Of a stretch of 63,838 nucleotides of DNA, positions 40,356 to 48,004 are shown piece by piece. Origin of the DNA: Myxococcales bacterium (GTDB taxonomy: Bacteria > Myxococcota_A > Polyangia > Polyangiales > Polyangiaceae). The stretch is from the NCBI GenBank assembly GCA_016212965.1, contig JACRDA010000250.1:1-63838 (forward strand). The letters run 5' to 3'. The first letter of the stretch is position 1; each line of letters begins with the position of its first letter. Both the position numbers and the translations under genes were made by a program. A model generated the notes under the pieces. That model had not been told where the DNA came from, searched no databases, and saw nothing but the letters and a program-made list of their open reading frames with translations.

Positions 40356-41144
40356 TCAGCCGGGCAGCACGGCCACGACCGCGGTCACGTTGTCGAGGCC
40401 GCCGGCCTCGTTCGCGCGCCGCAGGAGCTCGGCGGCAGCCTCGCGCGGCCCGGGCACCGCGGCGAGCACCGCTGCGATCCCTTCGTCGCTGAGCATGCGG
40501 TGCAGGCCGTCGCTGCACAGGAGGAGCACGTCCCCGGGCGCGACCTCGATGGTGCGCATGTCGAGCTCCACGCTCTCGGCGATCCCGATGGCGCGGGTGA
40601 TGGCGCTGCGCCGCGAGGACGGCCCGTCGGCGGCCCGCGCGGCGAGCAGGGGCTCGTTGTCGACCGAGTGGTCGCGGGTCAAGGCGGTGAGCGTGCCGCG
40701 CCGCAGCCGGTAGGCCCGGCTGTCGCCCACGTGGCCCACGTGCCAGGCTAGCGGTGCCTCGGTGAGGTGCGCCGCCACGAGCGTCGTGCCCATGCCCTGG
40801 TGCTCGTCCAGGCGGTTGGCGCGGGCGTGCACGGCGTGGTTCGCGGCGCGGATGGCGGCGCTCAGGCGCTTGCCGCCCGGCGCCAGCATGAGGTCGAGCA
40901 GGGCGCGGTAGCTGTCCGGCCAGCTCCCGGCGCGGCTCTCCTCGAAGAACTGCGCCAGCGTCTCGAGCGCGAGCGCGCTCGCGACCTCGCCGGCCCGGTG
41001 CCCGCCGACCCCGTCGGCCACGGCGTAGAGGCCGAGATCGGGCCGCACGAGGAAGGCGTCCTCGTTGTGCTTGCGCCGCCGCCCCGGGTCGGTCGCGCCC
41101 GCCGCGACGAGCTTGCCGGGGGAAAAGGCCGTGCTGGCCAGCAT
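40356..41144 (-). CDS. PP2C-family Ser/Thr protein phosphatase
   Basis: A 262-residue metallophosphatase. ATDPGRRRKHNEDAFLVRPD, LYAVADGVGGHRAGEVASAL, GMGTTLVAAHL, WHVGHVGDSRAYRLRRGTLT, LTRDHS, LLLCSDGLHRMLSDEG and GGLDNVTAVVAVL are the PP2C motifs with the metal-binding Asp residues. It is soluble, without regulatory domains, and typical of the PrpC/Stp type that counteracts Hanks-type kinases, which are abundant in myxobacteria. No kinase is adjacent. The long upstream open frame is discarded; MLASTAF is the sensible start. 17 nt before the M28 gene, likely co-transcribed. Confidence 0.95.
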   Translation of the reverse strand: MLASTAFSPGKLVAAGATDPGRRRKHNEDAFLVRPDLGLYAVADGVGGHRAGEVASALALETLAQFFEESRAGSWPDSYRALLDLMLAPGGKRLSAAIRAANHAVHARANRLDEHQGMGTTLVAAHLTEAPLAWHVGHVGDSRAYRLRRGTLTALTRDHSVDNEPLLAARAADGPSSRRSAITRAIGIAESVELDMRTIEVAPGDVLLLCSDGLHRMLSDEGIAAVLAAVPGPREAAAELLRRANEAGGLDNVTAVVAVLPG

Positions 41145-41316
41145 GTCCGGCCAATCTATCCGGAAGGGCGCGCGACGCAAGAGCGTGCGACCGCGGAGGG
41201 CACGGCACCGTGTACCGCCGGTTCCGGCTTCCGAGCGGCGCCCGGTCCCGCTAAGGTGCTGCCGCAAAACCTCCCGCGCCCCCGCGCGGCCCGCTTCATC
41301 GAAGGAGTCCGCCACC

Positions 41317-42150
41317 GTGAACGCTCGCCCGATCTTTTTCGCGCTCGTGGCCTTCGCTCTGCCGTCCCTCGTCTCCTGCGGCTACTCCGAGGACCAGTGG
41401 AAGGCGCAGCTCGCCAAGTACAAGCAGCTCGAGGACTCGAGCAAGGCGACCGAGGCCAAGTTGAAGGCCGAGCTCAAGGCCGAGCGCGACCGCGTGGCCG
41501 ACCTCATGCAGCAGCTCGAGGCGGCCGGCCTCGACATGTCGAAGGTCAAGGCCGACCTCGACGCCGCGAACGTGAAGCTCTCCGCGCTGTCGCTCACGCT
41601 CGACGAGCAGCAGAAGGCCCTCATCGAGTACCAGCAGCGCGCCAAGCAGCTCGAGATGATCAAGGCGCGCTTCGAGGCCCTGCGCAAGAAGCTCGACGCG
41701 CTCACCAAGCTCGGCCTCGCGGTCACCATCCGCCACAACCGCATGGTCATCTCGCTCCCGGGCGACGTCTTGTTCGACTCGGGGCGCGAGACGCTGAGCA
41801 AGGAGGGCCAGGACATCCTCATGAAGGTGGCCGGCATCATCAAGGCCGATCCGTCGCTGCTCGCGCGCGACTATCAGGTGGCCGGGCACACGGACAACGT
41901 CGCGTACGGTGGCGTGTTCCGCGACAACTGGGGCCTGTCGCTCATGCGCGCGCGCGAGGTCCTGCTCTACCTCGTCAGCAACAACCGGGGCGGCATGCCC
42001 GTGCAGCGCTGGAGCGCGGCGGGCTTCGGCGACACCGATCCCATCGCCGACAACTCCGCCGAGGAGGGCCGCCAGAAGAACCGCCGCTGCGACCTCATCG
42101 TCGTCCCGAGCGTCGAGGAGATGCTCGACCTCAAGGCGATCACGCAGTAG
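41317..42150 (+). CDS. OmpA-family lipoprotein with coiled coil
   Basis: A 277-residue protein (GTG start, preceded by GAAGGAGTCC). The signal VNARPIFFALVAFALPSLVS is followed by CGYSEDQ, a lipobox. Residues ~30-130 form a coiled coil rich in Glu/Lys/Gln. The OmpA-C domain is DVLFDSGRETLSKEGQDILM, YQVAGHTDNVAYGGVFRDNW, LSLMRAREVLLYLV and RQKNRRCDLIVV, which retains the peptidoglycan-binding Asp and Arg. A structural outer-membrane/cell-wall tether, possibly MotB- or gliding-associated; its target is not known. The last 11 nt overlap the convergent SDR gene. Confidence 0.9.
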   Translation: MNARPIFFALVAFALPSLVSCGYSEDQWKAQLAKYKQLEDSSKATEAKLKAELKAERDRVADLMQQLEAAGLDMSKVKADLDAANVKLSALSLTLDEQQKALIEYQQRAKQLEMIKARFEALRKKLDALTKLGLAVTIRHNRMVISLPGDVLFDSGRETLSKEGQDILMKVAGIIKADPSLLARDYQVAGHTDNVAYGGVFRDNWGLSLMRAREVLLYLVSNNRGGMPVQRWSAAGFGDTDPIADNSAEEGRQKNRRCDLIVVPSVEEMLDLKAITQ

Positions 42151-43060
42151 GGCGCCCGGGCACCGAGGCCGGGGCGGGCAGGGCCGGCCGTGCCTCGAGC
42201 CTGCTCGGCCCGAGCCCCGCGAAGCGCGCCAAGACCCAGTCGAGCGCGCGGGTCGGGAGCAGGGCCGCGAGCCAGAGCGCGAACCGCGACGAGAAGGGCA
42301 CGACGTAGCGGGCGGCGGGGCGACGCCGCGTCGCGGCCTTCTCGATGGCGCGCGACACGACCTCGGGGCCGACCGCCTGCCGGTCGGTGAGCGCGCGCAG
42401 CTCTTCGGCCCGGGCGTAGACGGGCGCGTAGGGCGAGCTCGGGTCGCGGTAGCGCGCGATCGCGCTCATCGTGCGGTCGGCGAACTCGGTCTTGATCGGC
42501 CCGGGCTCGACCAGCGAAACCTGGATGCCGAAGGGCCGGAGCTCGATGCGGAGCGCGTCGGACAGGGACTCGACGGCGTACTTCGTCGCGTTGTAGACGC
42601 CGAAGAGCGGCAGCGTGAGGCGGCCGCCCACGCTCGAGACGTTGACGACGCGGCCCGAGCGGCGCGCCATCATCGCGGGCAGGAACGCGCGCGTGACGGC
42701 CATGAGCCCGAACACGTTGGTCTCGAACTGGGCCCGCAGATCGGCGTCGCGGATCTCGGCGGCCGCGCCCGCCTGGCCGTAGCCCGCGTTGTTGACGAGC
42801 ACGTCGAGGCCGCGCCCGCCGGTGAGCTCGTCGACCGCACGCACCGCCTCGGCGATCGACTCGGGGTCGGTCACGTCGAGGCGCAAGGTCCGGATGCGCC
42901 CGCCCGAGGCGCGCGCGAGCTCCTCGAGCGCCGCCTGCTTGCGCCCCGTGGCGAGGACATCGTGCCCGCGCGCCGCGAGGTAGAGGGCCGCGTGCCGGCC
43001 GATGCCGGCCGTGGCGCCGGTGATGAGGATGGTCTTCGAGTCGGTCGTCGGTGGGGTCAT
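42140..43060 (-). CDS. SDR-family oxidoreductase
   Basis: A 306-residue short-chain dehydrogenase from MTPPTTDSK. TILITGATAGIGRHAALYLA is the TGxxxGIG nucleotide-binding motif, LDVLVNNAGYGQAG the NNAG motif, VVNVSSVGGRL and GVYNATKYAVESLSDALRIE the catalytic Ser and YxxxK. The classical fold has a ~70-residue C-terminal extension containing a hydrophobic stretch (FALWLAALLPTRALDWVLAR), possibly membrane-associated. The coenzyme type (NAD or NADP) and substrate are not certain. It is followed by the convergent OmpA gene and preceded by the reductase at 43190. Confidence 0.9.
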   Translation of the reverse strand: MTPPTTDSKTILITGATAGIGRHAALYLAARGHDVLATGRKQAALEELARASGGRIRTLRLDVTDPESIAEAVRAVDELTGGRGLDVLVNNAGYGQAGAAAEIRDADLRAQFETNVFGLMAVTRAFLPAMMARRSGRVVNVSSVGGRLTLPLFGVYNATKYAVESLSDALRIELRPFGIQVSLVEPGPIKTEFADRTMSAIARYRDPSSPYAPVYARAEELRALTDRQAVGPEVVSRAIEKAATRRRPAARYVVPFSSRFALWLAALLPTRALDWVLARFAGLGPSRLEARPALPAPASVPGRPTA

Positions 43061-43189
43061 GGGGTTCGGTCCTTTCGTGTCGCAGGTGTCGCAGGACAAA
43101 GGGCTCCCGTCGCCGGGACAGCGCGCCGGACGGGAGTGCTCCTCCTCTTCGTGCGCCGGAGCCCGGAGCCTGTTGCCTGGAGCCTCGAT

Positions 43190-44281
43190 TCAGCCGTGCG
43201 TGAGCACGAGCTTGCCGACCGTCTGGCCGGACTCGAGCGCGCGCTGGGCGTCGGCGACGCGCTCGAAGGGGTAGCTCTTCGTGGGCGGCGCCGTGATGTC
43301 GCCCCGCTCGAGCCAGCCGACCAGCCGCTCCATCGCCTCGGCCAGGATGTCCCGGCGCTCGAAGAGGTAGCTCAGGTTGAAGGCGAGCACGCTCTTGCTG
43401 TCGTTCGTCATGTCGAGCGGGTTGAAGCGCGGCGTGCGGAGGTAGTCGAAGGCGAGCTTGGGCCACGACACGCGCCCGTTGCCGCCCTTCTTCATCATGC
43501 TGTGAAAGCCGTAGACCACGAGCTTGCCGGCGGGCCGCAGGTGCGCGTAGCTCTGGCCGAGCGTCGCGACGCCGTTCGCGTCGAAGACGACGTCGAAGCC
43601 CTGGGGGGCGATGCGCTCCGCCTCCTTCCAGAGCGGCGCCGCCGACTTGTCGATGACGTGGTGGGCGCCCTGCGCGCGCGCCGTGTCGATCTTGTGCGGA
43701 GCGCCGACGACGGCCGTCACCTCCGAGCCCGCGAGCCGGCAGAGCTGCACGAGCGCGCCGCCGACCCCGCCCGCCGCCGAGTGGACGAGCACGCGCGCCC
43801 CGCGGCGCGGATGGGCGAGCTCGTGGACGGCGTAGTAGGCCGTGAGGTACACGGCCGGAAAGCCCGCGGCGGCCGCGAAGTCGAGCCCCGCCGGGATGGG
43901 AAACACGTAGGGGCGCGCGACCGAGACCTCGCTCGCGTAGCCGCCGAAGAGCGTGACCGCGACGACGCGCGTGCCGACCGCGAGGTCCTTCACCTCGGAG
44001 CCCACGGCCCGCACGACGCCCGCCACCTCGAAGCCCGGCGTGATGGGCCAGCCCACGAATTCCTTGGCCGAGGCGTAGAGGCCGAGGCGCACGATGCAGT
44101 CGGCGTAGTTCACGCCGCTGGCGCGCACGTCGACGACGACCTCGTCCGGCCCCGGCAGGAGCGGCGCGAAGCGCTCGAGGACGAGCCGGTCGTAGCTGCC
44201 GGGCCGGGCGATGACGACCTTGCGAGGCGCGCCCGGGCGCGGCTCGCGGAGCGTGTCGGGGGTCTCGACGGGTGCGTTCAT
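43190..44281 (-). CDS. Zinc-type/quinone oxidoreductase-like enzyme
   Basis: A 363-residue medium-chain dehydrogenase/reductase. GVNYADCIVRLGLYASAKEF, PGFEVAGVVRAVGSEVKDLA, VGTRVVAVTLFGGYASEVSV and ARVLVHSAAGGVGGALVQLC (GxGxxG Rossmann motif) are the signature. The zinc-ligand residues of alcohol dehydrogenases are absent, so it belongs to the zeta-crystallin/quinone reductase branch that uses NADPH. Its ATG overlaps the ArsR stop (ATGA), so it is expressed with that regulator and probably handles the compound sensed by it. Confidence 0.9.
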   Translation of the reverse strand: MNAPVETPDTLREPRPGAPRKVVIARPGSYDRLVLERFAPLLPGPDEVVVDVRASGVNYADCIVRLGLYASAKEFVGWPITPGFEVAGVVRAVGSEVKDLAVGTRVVAVTLFGGYASEVSVARPYVFPIPAGLDFAAAAGFPAVYLTAYYAVHELAHPRRGARVLVHSAAGGVGGALVQLCRLAGSEVTAVVGAPHKIDTARAQGAHHVIDKSAAPLWKEAERIAPQGFDVVFDANGVATLGQSYAHLRPAGKLVVYGFHSMMKKGGNGRVSWPKLAFDYLRTPRFNPLDMTNDSKSVLAFNLSYLFERRDILAEAMERLVGWLERGDITAPPTKSYPFERVADAQRALESGQTVGKLVLTHG

Positions 44282-44625
44282 TTCGACTCCACCTGCTTCT
44301 GTGCGCGTGCGAAGAAATCGGAGAGGAGCGCGAGCGCGTCGCGGTTCACCGAGCACGTCAGGAACTTCCCGTTCCGCGCCGTGCGGACGAGCTCGGCGTG
44401 CACGAGCTCCTTCAGGTGATGCGAGACCGTGGGCGCGCCGATCTTGAGCCGCCCGATGATCGGGCTGAGAAAGCAGCCGTCGCCCCCCTCGAACGACTGC
44501 TCGCCCGCCAGGATCTCCACGAAGAGCTGGAAACGCTGCGGGTGCCCGAGCGCGCGCATCATGCCCGCGAGCACGCCCTGGGTCTTCGGCGAGGGCTTGC
44601 CCCCGCCGTGCGCTGCGGTCGTCAT
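44278..44625 (-). CDS. ArsR-family transcriptional repressor
   Basis: A 115-residue winged-helix protein: LGHPQRFQLFVEILAGEQSF, LSPIIGRLKIGAPTVSHHLK, ELVHAELVRTARNGKFLTCS. The recognition helix SHHLKEL is typical. No CxC metal site is visible; the Cys residues are not in the arsenic-sensing position, so the ligand may be organic. The ATG has an AAAGGAA site upstream. The operator 44657-44673 lies just before it, implying autoregulation. Confidence 0.85.
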   Translation of the reverse strand: MTTAAHGGGKPSPKTQGVLAGMMRALGHPQRFQLFVEILAGEQSFEGGDGCFLSPIIGRLKIGAPTVSHHLKELVHAELVRTARNGKFLTCSVNRDALALLSDFFARAQKQVESK

Positions 44626-44656
44626 GTCGAGGCCGGTTCCTTTCGAGAAGTGACAG

Positions 44657-44673
44657 TTTGATAATTATCGAAA
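44657..44673. promoter_or_regulatory. Palindromic operator upstream of ArsR gene
   Basis: TTTGATAATTATCGAAA is an almost perfect palindrome in an AT-rich island, about 32 nt from the ArsR start. Its central ATAATTAT also resembles a -10 element. Location and symmetry fit an autoregulatory ArsR site. Confidence 0.65.
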
Positions 44674-44792
44674 CGTCGAGCGTCAAGGGGCGGGGGCCAT
44701 TTTTCGCCGCCCCCGCCCGTGGCGAGGGCGGCGCGCGTGGATGAGGGGGCGCCGAGCGCAGCCGTCGAGCCGAGCGCGCTCGGACCCGAGCG

Positions 44793-46076
44793 TCACATCG
44801 GGCCGCTGCGGGGCGGCGTCGCCGAGGCGAGCCGAAACGCCGGCGCCATCCGGTCTTGCTCGGCGCGTGACAGCCTGGCCCTCTTCGCTTCCCCCCGCCA
44901 GCCGGCGACGGCCCGCACGACCTCGCCGATGATCTCGTCCGCACGCCGGGGCTTCACGCGGAAGTGCTGCGCGACGTCCCGCACGAGCCCGAGATCCTGG
45001 GCGTTGTCGGTCTCCGAGAGGTTGAGGACGAGCCCGTCGCCGTCCGCGACCGGATTCATGTCGTACGCCGGCGCCAGCACCCACCCCGTCGGCGTGAGGA
45101 GAAAGCCGTGATTGCGCAGATGATCGTCGACGTTGGAGACGCAGACGAAGAACACGATCCGGCGCCAGAGCTGCTCGAGATCGCGGGTCGCTCGAGCCCC
45201 GCGCTGCACGATGACGCTCGCGAGATCGAGGTAGCTCGCGCCCTCGTCGCCGTCACGGCGGTCGGTCCACGTCATCGCCGAGGCGAAGTGAAGGCGCGCA
45301 CCGGACGCGGTGCGATCGAAGCGCCGGCTCAGGAAGGTGTGATGACGGCCCCCGAAGATCCGTCGCCGCGCCTCGGTCGTGTCGACGCCTGCGCGTGTGG
45401 CGAGTGCGTGCACGACGCTCTCCCACCCGCCGACGTCATGGGGGTCGCTCGCGCTCGGGAACTTGGCGAGCCAGAGATGCCCATGGCCGTCGCGGACGCT
45501 GGCCTTGGGTCGAGCGCCGCCGAGCGAGCGCCCCGGCGCGAGCAGCATGCGCAGCCACCGACCGTACTTCGGATCGCGCTCGGCGCCCGCGCGCTCGAGC
45601 CTGAGGCTCGCCTGCTCGAGCTCGCCGAGCGACGTCCACGGCGGCGAAGCGAGCTCGGCGTCGTCGTCGAGGAACGGTCCGGCGCCGAGGCGGTAGCGCA
45701 GGCCGCCCAGTCGATGCCCGTCGTAGACGCCGAGCAGGTAGTCGAGCTCGGTGAGCCGCCGCTCGGGGCGCCCGGCCTCGCGCGCCAGGAGCGCCTCGCG
45801 CCGCTGCAAGAGCACCCGTCCCCAGCGATCCGGCGACGAGTCGAGGAACACACCGAAGCCGTCGTGACCCTCTCGCGGGTACTGGATCCCGCGCACGATG
45901 GGCAGGTTCGGGTCGAGGGCCACGGTGGGTCCCGCAGCGAGCCACGACCGGGCGAGCTCGAACGAGAACACCTCGCGCCCACGCGCCGGTGTCGCGTGCA
46001 GAAACCCCAGGCAAGTCGCGCCGCCCAGACCCTGCCAGTCGGCCCACACCTCGACGGTCCGGCGCGCAGGTGGCAT
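44793..46076 (-). CDS. hipA: HipA-domain toxin (Ser/Thr kinase-like)
   Basis: A 427-residue HipA-family protein. N-terminal subdomain (CLGFLHATPARGREVFSFEL, LDPNLPIVRGIQYPREGHDG), then SLGGARPKASVRDGHGHLWL (the ATP-binding Lys strand), NVDDHLRNHGFLLTPTGWVL (catalytic Asp in the NxDDHxxNH segment) and LAPAYDMNPVADGDGLVLNL (Mg-binding Asp). In characterised systems HipA phosphorylates a tRNA synthetase and is neutralised by HipB. Here it follows a HipB-like gene after only 3 nt, an intact toxin-antitoxin pair. Confidence 0.9.
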   Translation of the reverse strand: MPPARRTVEVWADWQGLGGATCLGFLHATPARGREVFSFELARSWLAAGPTVALDPNLPIVRGIQYPREGHDGFGVFLDSSPDRWGRVLLQRREALLAREAGRPERRLTELDYLLGVYDGHRLGGLRYRLGAGPFLDDDAELASPPWTSLGELEQASLRLERAGAERDPKYGRWLRMLLAPGRSLGGARPKASVRDGHGHLWLAKFPSASDPHDVGGWESVVHALATRAGVDTTEARRRIFGGRHHTFLSRRFDRTASGARLHFASAMTWTDRRDGDEGASYLDLASVIVQRGARATRDLEQLWRRIVFFVCVSNVDDHLRNHGFLLTPTGWVLAPAYDMNPVADGDGLVLNLSETDNAQDLGLVRDVAQHFRVKPRRADEIIGEVVRAVAGWRGEAKRARLSRAEQDRMAPAFRLASATPPRSGPM

Positions 46077-46079
46077 GGC

Positions 46080-46403
46080 TCACTCCGCGCGCCCGGTGCG
46101 TCGGACGCGCTGCTTCGACTCGAGCAGCGCGTCCTCGAGCTTGCGGCCGAGCTCGTCCTCGCTCGCAACGCGCGCGAGGTCGTCGACGAGCCCCAGGCTG
46201 TGGAGCACGTTCGCGATGGCGCCGATCGTGACGCCGCCGTCACCGCGCTCGATGGCGCGCAGCGTCGGCCGGGACATGCCCGCGCGCTCGGCGCAGAGCT
46301 CGGCGGAGAGCCTGCGCCGGGTGCGCGCGAGCCGGATGTTCTGGCCCAGCTGGGCCAGGACCCGAGCTACGCGGGGCAGCGGAACGGAGGTGCGGCGCGC
46401 CAT
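46080..46403 (-). CDS. hipB: HipB-like XRE-family antitoxin/regulator
   Basis: A 107-residue protein with an XRE helix-turn-helix: LGQNIRLARTRRRLSAELCA, ERAGMSRPTLRAIERGDGGV, TIGAIANVLHSLGLVDDLAR. A C-terminal arm (LGRKLEDALLESKQRVRR) could wrap the toxin. Its start lies directly next to the operator (46405-46460), and no ribosome-binding site precedes the ATG, so a leaderless mRNA is possible. Confidence 0.85.
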   Translation of the reverse strand: MARRTSVPLPRVARVLAQLGQNIRLARTRRRLSAELCAERAGMSRPTLRAIERGDGGVTIGAIANVLHSLGLVDDLARVASEDELGRKLEDALLESKQRVRRTGRAE

Positions 46404-46404
46404 G

Positions 46405-46460
46405 GATGGAAAGTATTATTGCCATTAACATGGCATATTGGCAAGAATATTATCCAATCC
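46405..46460 (-). promoter_or_regulatory. Promoter/operator of hipBA with nested palindromes
   Basis: An AT-rich island in a very GC-rich region. TGCCATTAACATGGCA (46420-46435) is a perfect 6-bp-arm palindrome, and TTGCCA/TGGCAA arms (46419-46444) enclose it partly. On the minus strand TAATAC-like sequence lies ~10 nt before the hipB ATG. This arrangement suits autorepression by the HipB-HipA complex. Confidence 0.65.
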
Positions 46461-46478
46461 TCGTGGTCGGCCGCCTCC

Positions 46479-46536
46479 GTCACCGCACCGGCGCCACCTC
46501 GGCTCGAAAGGCCCACTCGAGGTCGGCGAAGGCTCG
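46479..46536 (-). pseudogene. Vestige of a peptidase-MA gene 3' end
   Basis: A ~57-bp segment almost identical (about nine in ten bases) to 47353-47408, the coding end of the HExxH peptidase fragment. Translated on the minus strand it gives the tail ADLEWAFRAEVAPV. Nothing of the preceding gene remains. It shows that a second copy of that gene once ended here. Confidence 0.8.
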
Positions 46537-46553
46537 GCGGGACCGCGCGCACC

Positions 46554-46610
46554 GTCGTGCCGGATTGCCTCTGGCTCACGCTCGGGTTTCGGACCTACTT
46601 CCGCCCGTAG
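46554..46610 (+). pseudogene. Vestige of a barrel-protein 3' end
   Basis: Nineteen codons, VVPDCLWLTLGFRTYFRP and a stop, clearly homologous to the ends of the barrel proteins at 50531 (IVADCFWTTLGFQAYIFP) and 51970 (VVGDTFWLTLDFRGYLYL). No upstream part of the gene is present. The remaining 100 bp to 46710 have no recognisable gene. Confidence 0.85.
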
Positions 46611-46709
46611 TCGGGCCCGATCCGGATCGCGTACGCCACGCCGCTCGGGGTCGGGCGCGTGCTGAGCGGGCGCAGAGGGCCGCGGATCACGGGCGATGAC
46701 GCGAACGCG

Positions 46710-47276
46710 TCAGGTCGCCCAGAGCGCTCCGAGGGGGAAGGCGAGCGCTTCGAAGGGCTCCGCGCGCACGCTCGGGTCGCCGCGGTGGCTCGACACGAGC
46801 ACGTAGCCCGCCGGGCTCCACCGCAGCACCTCGAGGGTCCGGGCTTCGGGGGCCGGATCGACGTACCAGAGGTGTGCGACGCGTTCCCGTCGATAGATGT
46901 CGCGCTTGTCCGTGAGGTCGAGCGCGCGCGTCGCCGGCGACAGCACCTCGCACGCCCAGTCGGGCGCGAGCGTCAGAAAGGCCGCGTCGGGCAGCTCGGG
47001 TAGGTGCTCGCGCCGCCAGCCTGCGAGGTCCGGGACGACGACATCGTCGCCGAGGTGGAGCTCGGGCTCGTCGAGGAAGACCCAGCCACCAGGACCGCCG
47101 ACTCCCTCGTCGAACGGCGGCCCGAGGTGCGAGCCGAGGCGCGTCGCCGCCCGCGCATGGCGGATGCGCGGCCGTGGCAGCGCATGGAGAACCCCGTGCA
47201 GGATCTCCCCGACGAGGTGCCCGGGCAGGGTATCGAGGTCGGCGTACGTTGCCGCGCGCCGTGCGGGATCGGCCAT
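46710..47276 (-). CDS. Uma2-family restriction-endonuclease-like protein
   Basis: A 188-residue protein from MADPARRAATYADLDTLPGH. The Uma2/DUF820 core is visible: VVVPDLAGWRREHLP (Asp), WACEVLSPATRALDLTDKRD (Glu...Lys) and VAHLWYVDPAPEARTLEVLR, a PD-(D/E)XK nuclease-type arrangement. Uma2 proteins are numerous and mostly uncharacterised. The gene is intact and has its own start, in a zone otherwise full of fragments. Confidence 0.85.
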   Translation of the reverse strand: MADPARRAATYADLDTLPGHLVGEILHGVLHALPRPRIRHARAATRLGSHLGPPFDEGVGGPGGWVFLDEPELHLGDDVVVPDLAGWRREHLPELPDAAFLTLAPDWACEVLSPATRALDLTDKRDIYRRERVAHLWYVDPAPEARTLEVLRWSPAGYVLVSSHRGDPSVRAEPFEALAFPLGALWAT

Positions 47277-47353
47277 GGGAACGAGGGTAGCACGCGGGGG
47301 ACCGCACTCGCGGCCGCGGCGCCGCATCCCGTCGCGCCCCGCGGCGCCCGACG

Positions 47354-48000
47354 TCACCGTGCCGGCGCCACCTCGGCTCTAAAGGCCCGCTCGAGGTCGG
47401 CGAAGCTCGTGCCGAGGGTCTCGCGCGTCGCGTCCTCGAGGCTCGCGCCGGCCGCGAGGTAGCGGAGCCAGGTGCGCAGCCCCGCGTCTCCGTGGCGCCC
47501 GCGGACGAACGCCGCCATGGCTCGTCCCTGGTCGTAGACGGCGTCCGTGTGCGCGCGCGCCGCCCCTTCGAAGTCGGCGAGCTCGCGGAAGTCGACGACC
47601 CCGTGGGCGCGGGCGCGCTGCTGCATGGCGGCGCGGGCCGCGGGCCATTCGAGGCGGCCGCGGCCGGGCGCGGCCGCGGCGGGCGCGAGGAGCTCCGCCA
47701 CGCCCTCCTCGACCCACCACGGCATGTCGTCGGCCGCTGCCCCGAGCGAGAACGTGGCCGCGTGGGTGTACTCGTGCGCGAGCACGAGCCCGAGGCGCTC
47801 GGTGGTCGTGTGGGCCGTGACGAGGAGCTTCAGCGACTCCCCGGGCTCGTGCCAGCCCGACAGCCCGTCGGCGTAGGAGAGGTAGATCGACGCCTGCAGG
47901 TGCGCCATCGAGGGGTAGAGCTTCACCACCTGGGCGTGCCGGGCGAGGGCGTCGTCGCCGGGGATCGCGAGCGCGAGGTGCACGCGGCGCCGGATCGCGG
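47354..48000 (-). pseudogene. 5'-truncated peptidase-MA-like metalloprotease
   Basis: The intact part reads RRRVHLALAIPGDDALARHA, YPSMAHLQASIYLSYADGLS, then LGLVLAHEYTHAATFSLGA and WWVEEGVAELLAP. HEYTH plus the downstream Glu forms a gluzincin zinc site. The C-terminus ends FRAEVAPAR. Upstream of about 47995 the frame stays open to 48172, but that part is antisense to the thrombospondin-type gene and contains no signal peptide, so the original N-terminus is missing. It might still be translated from an internal codon, but an exported peptidase without a signal is unlikely to function. Confidence 0.65.
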
Positions 48001-48004
48001 GCAG

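Noticed and set aside
46611..46709. A minus-strand tail reading GVAYAIRIGPDYGRK as another gene vestige.
   Set aside because: Reads plausibly but has no recognisable counterpart in the window, so it cannot be supported.
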